A DNA stretch of 64,000 nt, from assembly GCA_037367355.1 (NCBI GenBank), contig CM074705.1:1550001-1614000 (forward strand), given 5' to 3'. Positions within the stretch are counted from its first letter, which is position 1. Every line of letters begins with the position of its first letter. Both the position numbers and the translations under genes were made by a program. Of this stretch, positions 1-11,270 are shown piece after piece. This DNA comes from Neoscytalidium dimidiatum (lineage: Eukaryota; Ascomycota; Dothideomycetes; Botryosphaeriales; Botryosphaeriaceae). A model generated the notes under the pieces. The model ran no database searches, was not told the DNA's origin, and was given only the letters and a program-made list of their open reading frames with translations.

Positions 1-1544
1 GTACGCGGCGACGCGGATCCCCTACGCGTACAGGCTGATGCGCGGGGACATCAACAAGGTGGTCGTGGCGGCGCACGAGCGGTACGGCGACGTGGTGCGC
101 ATCGCGCCGGACGAGCTCTCGTTCATCTCGGGCGAGACGGCGTGGCAGGACATCTACGGGTTCCGGGGGGCCAGGAAGGCCGAGTTCGGCAAGGACCCGG
201 TGTGGTACGAGCCGCCGCCGAACGGGGTGCGGTCGCTGATCTCGTCGACGCGCGACGACCACTCGCGCGTGCGGCGCGTCTTCTCGCACGCCTTCTCGGA
301 CAGGGCGCTGCGCGAGCAGGAGCCGCTGGTCCAGCGGTACATCGACCTGCTGGTGCGGCGGCTGCGCGAGAAGGCGGCGGCCGGCGCCGACGCCGACATG
401 GTGCGCTACTACAACTTCACCACCTTCGACATCATCGGCGACCTGACCTTCGGCGAGTCGTTCGGCTGCCTGGAGAGCGACGACTACCACGCGCTGGTGC
501 GCGGCGTGTTCGCGTCGCTGAGCTCGCAGACGTTCAAGCGCGCCATCCGCTACTTCGGGCCCGTCGAGAGGGCCTACTTCGCGTGGCAGCGCGCCGTCAA
601 CCCGGGCAGGCTCGCGGGCAACGTCGTCTTCCACAACTTCACCGCCGCGCGCGTCGACAAGCGGCTCGGCACGGAGACGACGCGGCCGGACGTGGTGACG
701 GCGGTGCAGAACCAGCCCGAGAGCAAGATGCTGTCCGACGAGGAGCTCAAGTCCAACTCGGTGCTGTTCCTGATCGCCGGCAGCGAGACGACGGCGACGA
801 TGCTGTCGGGCACGACGTACGCGCTGCTGAAGAACCCGGCCGCCATGCGGAGGCTCGTCGACGAGATCAGGGGTGCCTTCAAGAGCGAGGACGAGATCAC
901 GTTCGAGAGGGTCGGCCAGCTGCCGTACCTGCTCGCCGTGCTGAACGAGGGCCTGCGCCTCTATCCTCCCGTCCCGACCGGCTTCCCCCGCAAGGTGCCC
1001 GACGGCGGCGAGACCGTCAGCGGTCACTACGTGCCTGATAACGTGAGAGAGAGAACATCTTGATCGTTTGAACGAACCGCCGAGTTTGTTGCTAACGTCT
1101 TGTCGACAGACTTCGGTGTACGTGTCCCAGTACGCGGCCTACCACAGCGAGAAGAACTTCGCAGAGGCCGAGTCGTTCATTCCGGAGAGGTGGATCGGGA
1201 ACGACCCGCGGTTCGCGAACGACAAGAAGTCGATCCTCATGCCCTTTTCGAACGGCCCGAGGAACTGTCTCGGCAAGAAGTCAGTCGTGCTCTTTTTTTT
1301 TTTTTTTTTCTCTTCTCTTTTTCTCTTCACTTTCCCCCTTCTTTTCCGACTCCTTTCGCTTGTGCTGACGTTGACCTTTCCTGCCAGCCTCGCTTATGCT
1401 GAGATGCGCTGCATCCTGGCTAAGACGCTCTTTAACTTCGATCTCGAGCTCGTGGATCAGGAGAAGAACTGGTTCGACCAGAAGGTCTACATGCTGTGGG
1501 TTAAGGACGCGCTGATGGTCAGGCTCAGGGAAGTCAGCAGGTAG
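1..1544 (+). CDS. Cytochrome P450 monooxygenase, 5' end outside the window
   Basis: Exons are about 2..1042, 1110..1279 and 1388..1544, with introns 1043-1109 and 1280-1387; the second intron holds a 17-T tract. The reading frame is open to the left edge, upstream of the ATG at 38 (codons there read RIPYAYRLMRGDINKVV), so the N-terminal membrane anchor lies outside. Seen: I-helix AGSETTATM, K-helix ExxR (NEGLRLYP), a PERW segment and the heme-binding loop FSNGPRNCLGK with its cysteine. It is a microsomal heme-thiolate enzyme that would oxidise a small lipophilic substrate with NADPH-P450 reductase. The HERYGDVVRIAPDELSF stretch resembles fungal CYP58/CYP65-type secondary-metabolism P450s; that assignment is inference. 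All diagnostic motifs are intact, in contrast to the broken P450 at 12.7 kb. Confidence 0.9.
1293..1309. repeat. T17 homopolymer inside P450 intron 2
   Basis: A run of 17 T within a pyrimidine-rich intron (1280-1387). It is prone to length error in sequencing but does not affect the coding frame. Confidence 0.8.
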
Positions 1545-2188
1545 AGTCGCTCGACTCGTTCAGTTTGTTGCCGGGTCGGGAGTTTGGAAGTTGTCGTGCA
1601 TGACTTGGACAGGAGTTGGGATGGGTGCCGTGTCGTAGAATGTGCTTTTCGTAGTCATCACCATTTGCATGTAATGGAACAGCGCGCGCTACATAGGATG
1701 TTTAATGAATGACGTCATGTCTCGTGCTCGATCGATACGTCTTGTCAAGGTGAATCGGAGAGGAGCGAGGAACGAGGCCGTGGATCCGGCGGGGTGGGCC
1801 TGACAGGCACACAGGCACGCAGGCAGCCGTCGAGGGATGAGGCTCGAGGGATGAGGACCTGGGCCAACCCGGCGGCCGGGAGTGAACGTGAAAGTCGCGA
1901 AGTTCAGCCGGTATCGATATGTTGAGGCCATCTGGCACACACACTGCACTTCTTTCCGATTCGCCTGCCGACAGCTCTCTCCCGCAAGCTCACTAATCCT
2001 CGACATCCTCGACGTCCTCGCCGCTCCCGCTCTCTGCGTTGCACCGCGCCATTGCAACACCTCCCGGACTCATGTAGCGCTTGCCCTCCCTGGCGCCGCG
2101 AAAATTATATTAAAAAAAAAATCCCCACCATCCCTCTTTCGCCTGCTTCTTTTCCCGTCCTGCAGCTCCGACCAAACTTCCTGCCATC
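1545..2188. other. Intergenic region between P450 and ER DnaJ genes
   Basis: About 640 bp without a supportable gene. It holds the P450 3' flank and the promoter/leader of the chaperone gene, including an A-rich tract near 2101-2120 about 70 bp before the start codon. Confidence 0.6.
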
Positions 2189-3601
2189 ATGCTGTTCTTC
2201 AGCACCCTTCTGTTACTCTGCGCACTGCCGCTGCTCGTGCTGTGCGCCGAGGACTACTACAAAGTATGTCGGAGCTATCTCCTCTGCCATTGCCTTTCCA
2301 CCAAGCTGTCCCCTGCTTCTGGAACGTGGCTGCTGACAGCTGTCCCCTCCCCTCCAGCTCCTAGGCCTAGGCAAGGACGCCTCGGACCGCGAGATCAAGA
2401 AGGCATACCGCACGTTAAGCAAGAAGTACCACCCAGACAAGAACCCGTACGTCCTCTCCGCCACCTCGTGGCATCCCTCCCCTCCCGAGTTCACTCCCGG
2501 AGCTGACATTCGCCGCCCGCAACGACGAACAGCGACAACAAGGATGCGCAAGAGAAGTTCGTCGCCGTGGCCGAGGCCTACGAGGCGCTGATCGACCCGG
2601 AGCTGCGCAAGATCTACGACCAGTACGGGCACGAAGGCGTGCAGAAGCACAAGCAGGGCGGCGGGCAGGCGCACCACCACGACCCCTTCGACCTCTTCTC
2701 GCGCTTCTTCGGCGGCAGCGGGCACTTCCGGCAGCAGGGCGAGCGCCGCGGGCCCAACACCGAGGTCCAGCTCAACGTGCCGCTGCGCGACTTCTACACG
2801 GGCGCCGAGAAGACGTTCAGCATCGAGAAGCAGGCCATCTGCGACGCGTGCGAGGGCACCGGCTCCGAGGACGGCGAGGTCGACGTGTGCCCCGTCTGCC
2901 AGGGCCGCGGCATGCGCGTCCAGAAGCACATGCTGGCCCCGGGCATCTTCCAGCAGGTCCAGGGCCCGTGCGACGCGTGCGGCGGCAAGGGCAAGACGGT
3001 GCGGCACAAGTGCAAGGTGTGCGGCGGCGCGCGCGTGGTCAAGGAGACGGAGACGCACACGCTGCACGTCGAGCGCGGCATGCCGCGCGGCGTGCGCATC
3101 AGCTTCGAGAACGAGGCCGACGAGTCGCCCGACTGGGTCGCCGGCGACCTCGTCGTCACCCTGCAGGAGCGCGAGCCCCGCCTGGGCGCCGACGGCTACG
3201 ACGACGGCCTCTCGCGCGCCGACGGCGCCTTCTTCCGCCGCAAGGGCAAGGACCTCTTCTGGCGCGAGGTCCTCTCCCTGCGCGAGGCCTGGATGGGCGA
3301 CTGGGCCCGCAACCTCACCCACCTGGACGGCCACGTCGTGCGCCTCGGCCGCCCGCGCGGCCGCGTCGTCCAGCCCGGCCAGGTCGACGTCGTCAAGGGC
3401 GAGGGCATGCCCGTCTGGAACCCCGACGCCGACGAGCCGTCGTTCGGCGACCTGCTCGTCGAGTACGTCGTCGTGCTGCCCGACCGGATGGACGAGGCCA
3501 TGGAGGCCGACTTCTTCGAGCTGTGGGACAAGTGGCGCAAGAAGCACGGTGTCGACCTGCTCAAGGATAGCGGCAGGCCGGCGCCGCATGACGAGCTATA
3601 G
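2189..3601 (+). CDS. scj1: ER-lumenal DnaJ (Hsp40) co-chaperone, Scj1-like
   Basis: Exons 2189..2263, 2358..2446 and 2533..3601 give 410 residues. Order of parts: an N-terminal hydrophobic signal peptide ([20 protein letters not shown]), a J domain with the HPD motif (KKYHPDKNP), a GF-like linker ([13 protein letters not shown]), a zinc domain of four CxxCxGxG-type repeats ([32 protein letters not shown]), then the C-terminal substrate-binding domain. The last four residues are HDEL, the fungal ER-retrieval signal, which fixes the location as the ER lumen. By family it would stimulate the ATPase of Kar2/BiP in protein folding and ERAD. The start was chosen because it opens the signal peptide and the exons join in frame. 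Confidence 0.95.
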
Positions 3602-4083
3602 ATATTTTGCTTTCTTTTTTTCTTTACTTTTCTTTTCGTCTCGATACGCCAACTTTTTTTTTCCCCCTTGAAAAGTAAATAGAGAAAAGAGGATGACTTG
3701 GGCGGCGTAGTAATTATACCCTTTGAATTGGTTGAAGTGTGGTTTAAGAGTGAAGTGTTATATTTTTTTTTCCCCCTCCCTGGTATGTAATAGTAGGCAG
3801 TGTTGTAGGAGTTAGAGGAGTTGTGATTGCAAGTGAATATGTCAAACGATACTTAGGCCAGAAGGAGGGGGGGGGGGGAAATTAACTTTCAGTCAGTTTT
3901 GAACACGCGGCATTTTTGACTGAAGAGCTATTATGTGCTTTGATAAAGCTCAAGTCACTGATTTATATATTTCATCATCAAGCCTGTTCACATCGAGAAT
4001 CATCGACTCATATCCCACCACGGCTTTCCCCCGATAACATCTCTCCTCTTAGCCTCCCTTTCGACCACCATCGTCTAGATCGC
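3602..4083. other. Convergent 3' spacer
   Basis: Shared 3' region of the DnaJ gene (+) and the MFS gene (-). It is AT-rich with T tracts and a run of about 10 G near 3870. No gene seen. Confidence 0.6.
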
Positions 4084-5984
4084 TCACAACACGTACCTGA
4101 ACGTGGGCCCGTAATTCTCGGCCGCCACCTCCTCGACCTGGCCCTCTCCCTTCTCCCCGCCGCTCTCCTCCCTCCTCGCGCGCTGCTCCTCCAACGTCCC
4201 GTACTTCTCGTCCAGCCGGCCGTTCTCCCACGCCAGCAGCAGCCGCAGCGCGCCGACCAGGAGCGTGGCGAAGAACATGAAGGCGGCGCACACGGCCTGG
4301 CCCTTGACGTAGCGGGGGCCCTCGCCGGCGGGGTACAGGCGCGTGCCGAGCAGCGGGCCGCACTGGCCGACGACGTTGAGGATGACGAAGCCGACGCCGC
4401 GGCGGGTGTCGGACCCCTGGTTGTTGCTGACCCACGGCAGGATGTTGGCGATGGCCGGGAAGATGCCGGCGGCGGCGAGGAAGACGCCGGCGTAGCGCGC
4501 GGCCGTCGACGTGCAGGCCGCCAGCAGGACGTAGCCGGTGCCGCCGACGACGGTGAGCGCGGCGATGACGAGGGCGCGCTGCTGCAGGCGGTCCGCCAGC
4601 ATCGTGCTCGCGATGGTGAGGAGGAAGGAGAGGAAGTACGGCGGCGCGGTGAGGCCTTGCGCCGTGATGGACGAGTAGCCCATTTCCTTGAGGATCGTGG
4701 GCAGGAAGACCGGGAGCGAGGCGAAGGAGACGTTGCAGGAGAAGTACATGAGCTAAGGGGAGAGATGTTAGCTTTGTTTCCTTCACAAGTTTTGAGAAAA
4801 GTTCTGTGGGTTAGATCAGGATCTCCGGAGATGCTCGGGATCGGGTAGGGTTGTGTTGATCACTCGAAGTAGAGATGCGAGATTTTATTTTTTTTTTTTT
4901 TCGTTTGGAGGCGGATGGCATTTCGACTTACAGCAGTGAACCAGCACTTGAGATCCAGAACGGCCGCGAGGACGTCCTTCCACTCGATCCCACCAATGCG
5001 CGACTCGGCATCCTGGCCGGTCTGGCGCACAGCTCTGGCCTTCGCGATCCTCTTCTCATCCTCATTCAAGAAGCGCGCCTTCTCCGGGGTGTCGGGCAGG
5101 AAGAAATACGCAATGGCAGCCATGACCAGCGTCGGAGCACCCTCGACGATGAAAAGAAGCCGCCATCTCGCAAGCTTGGAGTGCTTTGCGGCCGTGATGC
5201 CGTACGCCAGCGCGCCCGCAAAGGTATTCGCAAGCGGCGCGGCGGACAGGAAGATACCCTGCCTGGAACCGACTTCGTGGCGGAGGTAAAAGAAGGATAG
5301 CAGGTAGGGAATACCCGGACCGTAGCCGGCTTCGAACAGGCCCATGAGGAAGCGCAGGGCCATCATGCCTTGCCAGCTGTGCGTCGCGGCTTGCACCGTC
5401 GCAACCAGGCCCCTATCGTTTCGAAGTGAGCTTGGGTTACGGGGTGTTGAGGGAGTTTCCGCGAGGGTCATGGTGTTCGGCAAAACTTACCATCCAAAGA
5501 CGCACCATGCGGCCCAGCGGTGAGGCGGCACGATCTTCCACATGATGGCCTGGAATTCGAAGACGATGTAGGAGATGTAGAAGATGGTCAGCAGCCAGTC
5601 GTAACGGTCGCCCGTAAGCTCCAAATCTTCTTCCATCCCGGCGATCTTCGCATTGCTGGTTGCGCACGCGTTCTGTCAGCTTATGTCTTTTCCGTTGCGC
5701 CGGGGGGTTAGTGGGGTAGTGTTACCCAATGTTGGAACGGTCCAGGAAGGCGAGGAGATCTGGGTTTGGAGTCAGCTTTCCGTTGGCCCGGGAAATTCTG
5801 GCGGTGGAGATTTGTTCGTACACAGGGTCATCACTAGAGGCAGAACGTGGAGATCCAGCTTCCGAACCACCCTCTTCTCTGCGGCCGGGTCGATGAATTG
5901 CTGTTGCACGCCTCCACCAGGAGCGTTCTCAACCTGAACCTCGTAGGCCTTCTCGGCATCGTCCAGCTGATCGGTCGTAGACAT
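4084..5984 (-). CDS. MFS transporter, allantoate permease (Dal5) type
   Basis: Five exons on the minus strand: 5984..5822, 5759..5726 (only 34 nt), 5655..5491, 5412..4932 and 4752..4084; 503 residues. The joins restore family landmarks: YLLAFLDRSNIGNAKIAG across exons 1-3, then a tract of membrane helices including RFLMGLFEAGYGPGIPYLLS and the cytoplasmic loop DTPEKARFLNEDE. The length and these motifs fit the anion:cation symporter family that includes Dal5 (allantoate, ureidosuccinate), Tna1 (nicotinate) and Liz1. Expected location is the plasma membrane, importing an organic anion with protons. Substrate cannot be read from sequence. The upstream region has GATA-type sites, fitting possible nitrogen control. 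Confidence 0.9.
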
Positions 5985-8088
5985 CTTTGGGCGGAGGTCC
6001 TGCGAGACTGCAGTCTGCGAGAGGGACCAAGGGAAGTAGACTGTCGCGTGCTCAGCAGCGGCAACCGGCGAGCGAGCTCCTTTAAGAAAAGAATGCCGAC
6101 CCGCGTGCGGAGATGGGAAATCGGCGAGGTCGGGGAATTGGCTCACGGAATCAGCAGTAGCGGGCCGAGTGGCTTTTTCAACGTTGCTCGTGAGTCGAGA
6201 GTCTCGGTCAGTGAGTGCGACGCTGGACCCCTGCCGGCCGTGGGGACGGTGAGCAGCCCAGCACAGGCCGCGTCCAGGCCGAGATGCAACTCTGCTGATA
6301 AAGATTGAGCCGGTGAGAAAGCCAAAACAAGCGCCCGAGTGGAGCCCCCGGTAGTGCGCTCTGTGGTTCGGACGAGAGCGCTCGAAGTCGCCCCTCTCCC
6401 TCTCTCCAGGATGCGCGCAGATGGCGCCGGCCATCGGGCGTCGGGCGTGGGGCCTGGGGGAATGACAAGCGGGCGCGGGCTGGCTGTGGGGCGCGGCCTT
6501 GGGGTTACTGATTCAGTAGCGCCGAGCGCACCAAGCCCCCTCAAGCCTTTGCCTCCACGTCTCGGCACCGCGGGGCGGCTTGCCAGCGGGGTGTCGTTGC
6601 GCCGGGATCATCGTGCGCCACCAAGCCATCTGTGCGCCCTGGGGATGACCGCCGCTGGCTTGCGGCCGACTTGCTGGTGTGATCGCAGGAAACTGCCCGT
6701 CGGTGGAGACGTTGAGAACACGGTGGATCTTGCTTGCGACGCTTCCACGAATCCGCCGTCGGGCTTATCATCATTCTAGGGCCGATTTGACGTCTTGACT
6801 CGCCGCAGTGCAGCTCAAGATTCCGTTTCTGCACCGAAGACGTAAGCTTCGGGCCCAGAAACTTCACCTAGCTGCCAAGCTGGGACGATTGCCGCGCACT
6901 TCACTCCTCTGTTTGTCTGATCGTGTCCGATCGTGCAGGTTTGGTCTGTACTTACTTGCAGACGTGTCCACCGGCTTGTGGGAACAAGCTGTTACTTGCT
7001 TCTTACCGCGGAGGGAGCACCGGTCGTGTCGTGCATCGCATGAGTCCGTGCAGTATCTGAGCCCTTCCGCAGAGCACATGTCAGCGACCCTCACGCTCAT
7101 GGTCATGGTATGAGGAATCCTTCGTGAACACCCCCAAAAGTACCAGGAAAATGGCACTGACTGCGAGTGACAAGCAGAAAGGCCTCCCGGCATATCTGAG
7201 CTTACGCATTGAATTGCCTGAGCATTGACGAAAGTACGTACAGTCATTCCCGTCTCGACTGAAGCTTATCAGAACACCCTGCTTCTTACGATCTTCAAAG
7301 TTTGGAAACCCCTGGCAAGTGACTCATTCCCCGGCCCGGCCCGCCAATTCGATATTAATACGATATCAAATCCCGCCCAATCTCCACCTTTGCCTCTTCC
7401 ACATCCGCTGATATCCTCACGGACTACATACCGGAGCCAAGGATAAGCCCCACCCGGTTGTACATTGCGTCAGCAGAATCCTCTTGAAGTTCATGGAGAT
7501 TTCATGTCCGATGGTTGGCGTGGGTTGTTTTTCAGTGGAGCCATGTGACATTGTCCATCACCTCAGACGAATACGATCAAACTCGCCTGCCACAAAAGCT
7601 TGATATCTTCGCGATAACAGTCAGGTGTGATATCGCCCTGTAGTCACACGGTTTTGGCCCATGGTGTGGAGGTAGGGGGAGAGGGTGGTCGGCTGCCATC
7701 GAAACTGGCGCAGCTAATACTCGAATTGAGGATTCCGATTAATCCTGTGTGATGGAGGCTCTCGGAAGCGTTGACGTGTCATCTGACAGCGATACCTCTC
7801 AGGTACGCATCGGCACCCTGCGACCATCCGAAATCGACATACCGAGAAAGACGGCACTGCCGGGTGTCGGTTTCGGCTCCACCATGATATGGCCATTGAT
7901 GAAATATTTTCTTCTGTTTGCGAAGCCCTCCACTGTATTTCGAGCGTCTCATCGCATAAGAAAACTAATTTGAGTATTGTATCAAGCTTTTGCAAATTTC
8001 ATCTTGCAGTGCGCTTTATCTTTTCCTTTCCTTTCCCCTAAAACATTGAGAATTAAACCAGCACAGACTCTTTGTCGAACACAATACG
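5985..8088. other. Long intergenic region (2.1 kb)
   Basis: Divergent spacer between the MFS gene (-) and the SDR pseudogene (+). ORFs here are short, overlap on opposite strands and show no family motif. GATA-type motifs (HGATAR) occur at 6296-6301, 6764-6769 (reverse), 7265-7270 (reverse) and near 7441. Nothing else is supportable. Confidence 0.6.
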
Positions 8089-8740
8089 ATGGCCACCGCA
8101 TTCACGCCGACAGCCCCACAAACACTCGCCGGCAAGGTCGCCCTCGTGAGCGGAGCCTCATCCGGCATCGGTGCCGCCATCGCGCAAGAGCTCTCCCGCC
8201 GCGGCGCCCACGTCATCATCAACTACCCCTCCGCCTCCGAAGAAGCCAACGCCAACGCCGTCCTCGCCAGCCTCCCCGGCGCCGCGCGCTCCCTCATCCT
8301 CGAAGCCGACCTCAGCACGCTCACGGGGCCCGCGCGGCTCGCCGCCGCAGCCCTCATCCTCGTCCTCCTCCTCCTCCCCCCGCATCGTCAACATCGGCAG
8401 CTCCACATCCCGCGACCCGGACCCGGACATGGCCGTCTATGCCGGCTCGAAGGGCATGGTCGAGGCCTTCACCCGCTGCTGGGCCCGCGACCTGCCGCGC
8501 CGCTACGCCGGCTGCACCGTCAACACCGTCGCCCCGGGCCCCGTGGCCACCGCCGCGATGCTGGCCGCCCCGGAGCCGTTCCTGAGCGGCTTGAAGGAGC
8601 GCTGTGCGAGCGTGCCCGTGGCGCCGAGGATGGCGGAGCCGGCGGAGGTGGCGTGGGTGGTTGCGGCGCTGTGCGAGGACGGGGCGGGCTGGGTGAATGG
8701 CGCGTGGATCCCGGTGTCTGGGGGGTTCACGATGAGTTGA
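8089..8740 (+). pseudogene. Short-chain dehydrogenase/reductase with internal deletion and frameshift
   Basis: The first part (from ATG 8089) reads a normal Rossmann start: AGKVALVSGASSGIGAAIAQ, with the TGxxxGxG-type cofactor loop, through EADLSTLTGPARLAAA. After about 8350 the homologous reading moves to another frame: PRIVNIGSS (catalytic Ser strand), VYAGSKG (YxxxK active site), APGPVAT, and WIPVSGGF near the end. The middle of the fold, normally 50-70 residues with the NNAG motif and catalytic Asn, is missing and the two halves are out of frame. There is no plausible GT-AG pair joining them. A deletion is the simplest reading; an assembly error at this GC-rich (cctcctcct) spot is possible. 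It sits next to two other broken genes. Confidence 0.8.
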
Positions 8741-8849
8741 GAGCGTTGGTAGGTGTGATACTTGTTCTGTTGGTGTACCTTTTCTCTATCTCCTTCTTTT
8801 CTTAAAAAAAAAAAATATGAAATGGGATTAACAGGTAGATACGAGCGAG

Positions 8850-11270
8850 TCAAACGAGCCGCACCTTGTTTGCAGAGCCCAAAGCTTCTCTGAGATGACA
8901 GATATTTCCTGCTTCCGGCAGGAGAGAGTTCCTAGAATGGCGTTTGCTCACAATGAGCTGGGTGATCCCTTGCATCAAAATTGAAGTAGACTGAAGACAA
9001 ATAACAGGGCTAATCTCGAAGTCTTTGACTTGCATGAGTCCACATACCACAGGACGTCCCGTGTCAAAAGCAAGCCATCTCTGTATCTCCAAAGACTCAT
9101 CGCCATCCAAGATAACGTCCTGTGCCTCTGAAAGCCTCGTATCTGTGTGAATGCTCGCATTATCTTCACTCTGCTTCTTATCCATTATTGTTCCATATGC
9201 CTAAAGGCACAACTTGGCGTGACAAACCACTCTGCAGTGGAAATCGGTAAACGTCTTCCCTGGAAGCGCCTTGATTGATTTCAGGAGCTGCCCTGCATGC
9301 CAGACAGTTAGACGGGCTTCGCGGCTCTCCAACCATTGCTGATGGATGCTATAAGACGCTTGAGCTTCTTCCATGCCTTCTATCCCTGCAAGCAGCTCCA
9401 TGTGATCTATGGATGCGTACAAATGCGGCGAGAGAAGATCGAGCACCAGAAGATTTGGCAATAATTTTTCCGAACTAGGGTCGGAAAGTTTGAATGCTTG
9501 CCGCAGATTCTCAAGGATCTTGATAATCCACCGATACTGGCCATCATATTTGCACATGCCTTCTCTGTTGTCGGATGGACTGCTCCAAAGTGCAGCTATG
9601 TGGAGACTTCTGTGGCTGTGAATCATCTCCGAGAATGCCCATAGCGTTGCCAGCCTACCAATATCCACGTCGTCGAATGGCTGCAACTCCCTCAGGCACA
9701 TCAAGTCTGCGACGCAATCCAGGACTGAAATATGAGGAGGTAAATGCGGCCTCCGGGATTCCATGATTAGTTTCTTCCACTCTTGTGCAGATCTAGCGGA
9801 TCACAAATGCTTCGAATGTAGAAACAGGAGTGAAAGTTCGAAGTATGACAAAGGCAGTGCCATTGATCTCACAAGCGAATACTGGCTGCAATGAATTCGC
9901 AGGTGATACACCAGCCCAAAAATGTTAACGTGAGTTTGCGCAACTACGATAGATTAAGGCGTTTGCATGCCTTTTCAGAGACTCCACTTCCAGCCAAGAT
10001 CTCCACTTCGAATCCAGTGTAATATCATCATCTTCCAAATCCGGCCGAATTTTGGCGTACGAAGGCCGTCGGAATCGACCTGCGGCTCGCAGCATCTGTC
10101 AGATTTGTGAGCCCTCCTTCAAGATATCGGAAAGAGATTGGAGCTTCGCGTTCAGCAAGTTCCCCAAGGCATCTATCGCCATCTCCACCTTCCTCTTGTT
10201 TACATTCCACATCCCGATCTCAATCTCCAACGCATAAGCCTGCGGATACTGCAAGTCTCTCGTCAAGATGTTCGACTTCTCCGCCTATACCGCACACCAG
10301 CTATAATAGTTAAACAAGTAAGCATTCCACATTCCTCAACGCTCACATCCGAGAGAGAGAGAGAGAAAGAGAGAGACCCTACCGTCGTCCTAAGCCTCAC
10401 CTCAATTGCCTCATGCACCGCAGACCCGAGCCTCCTCACCGCCCCTCCCGCAACGACCCTCGCCAGCACCTCCGCCCGCGCCGTCGTCTCCGCGCAGAAC
10501 GTCGGCACGCGCTGCGGGTTCCGCGGACACCACGCGCGACACGTCCTCGGCGGCGTCGCACGCCGCCGACCAGCATCGCCAGCGGCTGGTCGCGGGCGGC
10601 CGGCGAGCTGCGGGTCCCAGGGGCCGAGGCGGGAGGATGCGGCGGGCGCGGGAGAGGAGAGGCTGCGCTCCTCTTCGGTTTGGGGAGTTGCGCGCGTCGG
10701 GGTGCCAGCGGCCGGTCGTGCGCTTGAAGGCGATGCCGACACGGGTGAAGCGCTCGTCGTCCATGATGGTGCTGTAGGAGGGGTAGGATATGGCGGCAGT
10801 CGCAGTGGTTGTGGTCGTGGTGGATAGGGGGTTCGCGACGTCTGGCAATGGGGCGAGGAAGCTGGCGTCTTGCTCGGTAAGCTGGCCGAAGCCACCGTCG
10901 CCATCGAAGCTGAATAGGTTCTGCGAGAGGATGAGGTCCCAGTCAGCAGAAGATATAGGCTCAGGATCTATCATCGAGATGCTGGAAGGTGGCGGGGTGT
11001 AGGCCTCAACAGGAGGCCTTTCGATCTCACCGCGGTTGTCGTCTACGGCCTCTGGCGAGAAGCGCCGCCCTGCGTCAAGCCGAATGCATGGGATCTTCTT
11101 TTTTTGTACAGCGCTTGCATTGGCGTTCGTTATCGCACTTTGTTTCGGACGTGACACATGCTTGGCAGGCCTGTGATGCTCGGGATGCAGTACGCTTTTT
11201 GATCGGTCTTTCTACTTCCGGGTGCGCGCCGGTGTGTTCTTGTAGCGCAGAACTGTATTGTATCTTAGCT
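8850..11270 (-). pseudogene. Degenerate C2H2/Zn2Cys6 fungal transcription factor
   Basis: Read on the minus strand. Around 11209-11085 there is a Zn2Cys6 cluster (QACQACVTSETKCDNERQC then KRC) whose last part is shifted by a 7-A homopolymer at 11099-11105; with six A the expected KKIPC would be in frame. A His-x3-His tail of a possible C2H2 finger lies just upstream. Then come an acidic linker, a WHPDARNSP segment with a frame jump near 10690 to TEEERSL, HEAIE (about 10410), an apparent intron with a CT repeat, TRDLQYPQAYALEIEIGMW (about 10265-10205), LDSKWRSWLEVESLKR (about 10017-9970), SAQEWKKL (about 9790) and HAGQLLKS (about 9290). In-frame stops are at 10101-10099 (TGA), 9803-9801 (TGA, where Trp is expected) and 9203-9201 (TAG, where Trp is expected). 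The family is a nuclear regulator; this copy cannot make a full protein. Confidence 0.8.
10351..10374. repeat. GA/CT microsatellite in an apparent intron of the transcription-factor pseudogene
   Basis: Run of GAGAGA... with an AAAG interruption. On the minus strand it falls between HEAIE and the next conserved block, bounded by a GTGAGG donor-like and a GGTATAG acceptor-like site. Confidence 0.7.

Noticed and set aside
2213..3589. 458-residue ORF on the minus strand
   Set aside because: It is exactly antisense to the DnaJ gene in GC-rich sequence, is Ala/Leu/Arg-rich and has no domain; an artefact of codon bias.
9201..9764. 187-residue ORF as an independent gene
   Set aside because: Its end is a nonsense codon inside a larger homologous frame that continues to 8850; it is a piece of the transcription-factor pseudogene.
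10005..10025. tRNA B-box-like TTCGAATCC
   Set aside because: No A box or cloverleaf around it, and it lies within the transcription-factor relic.
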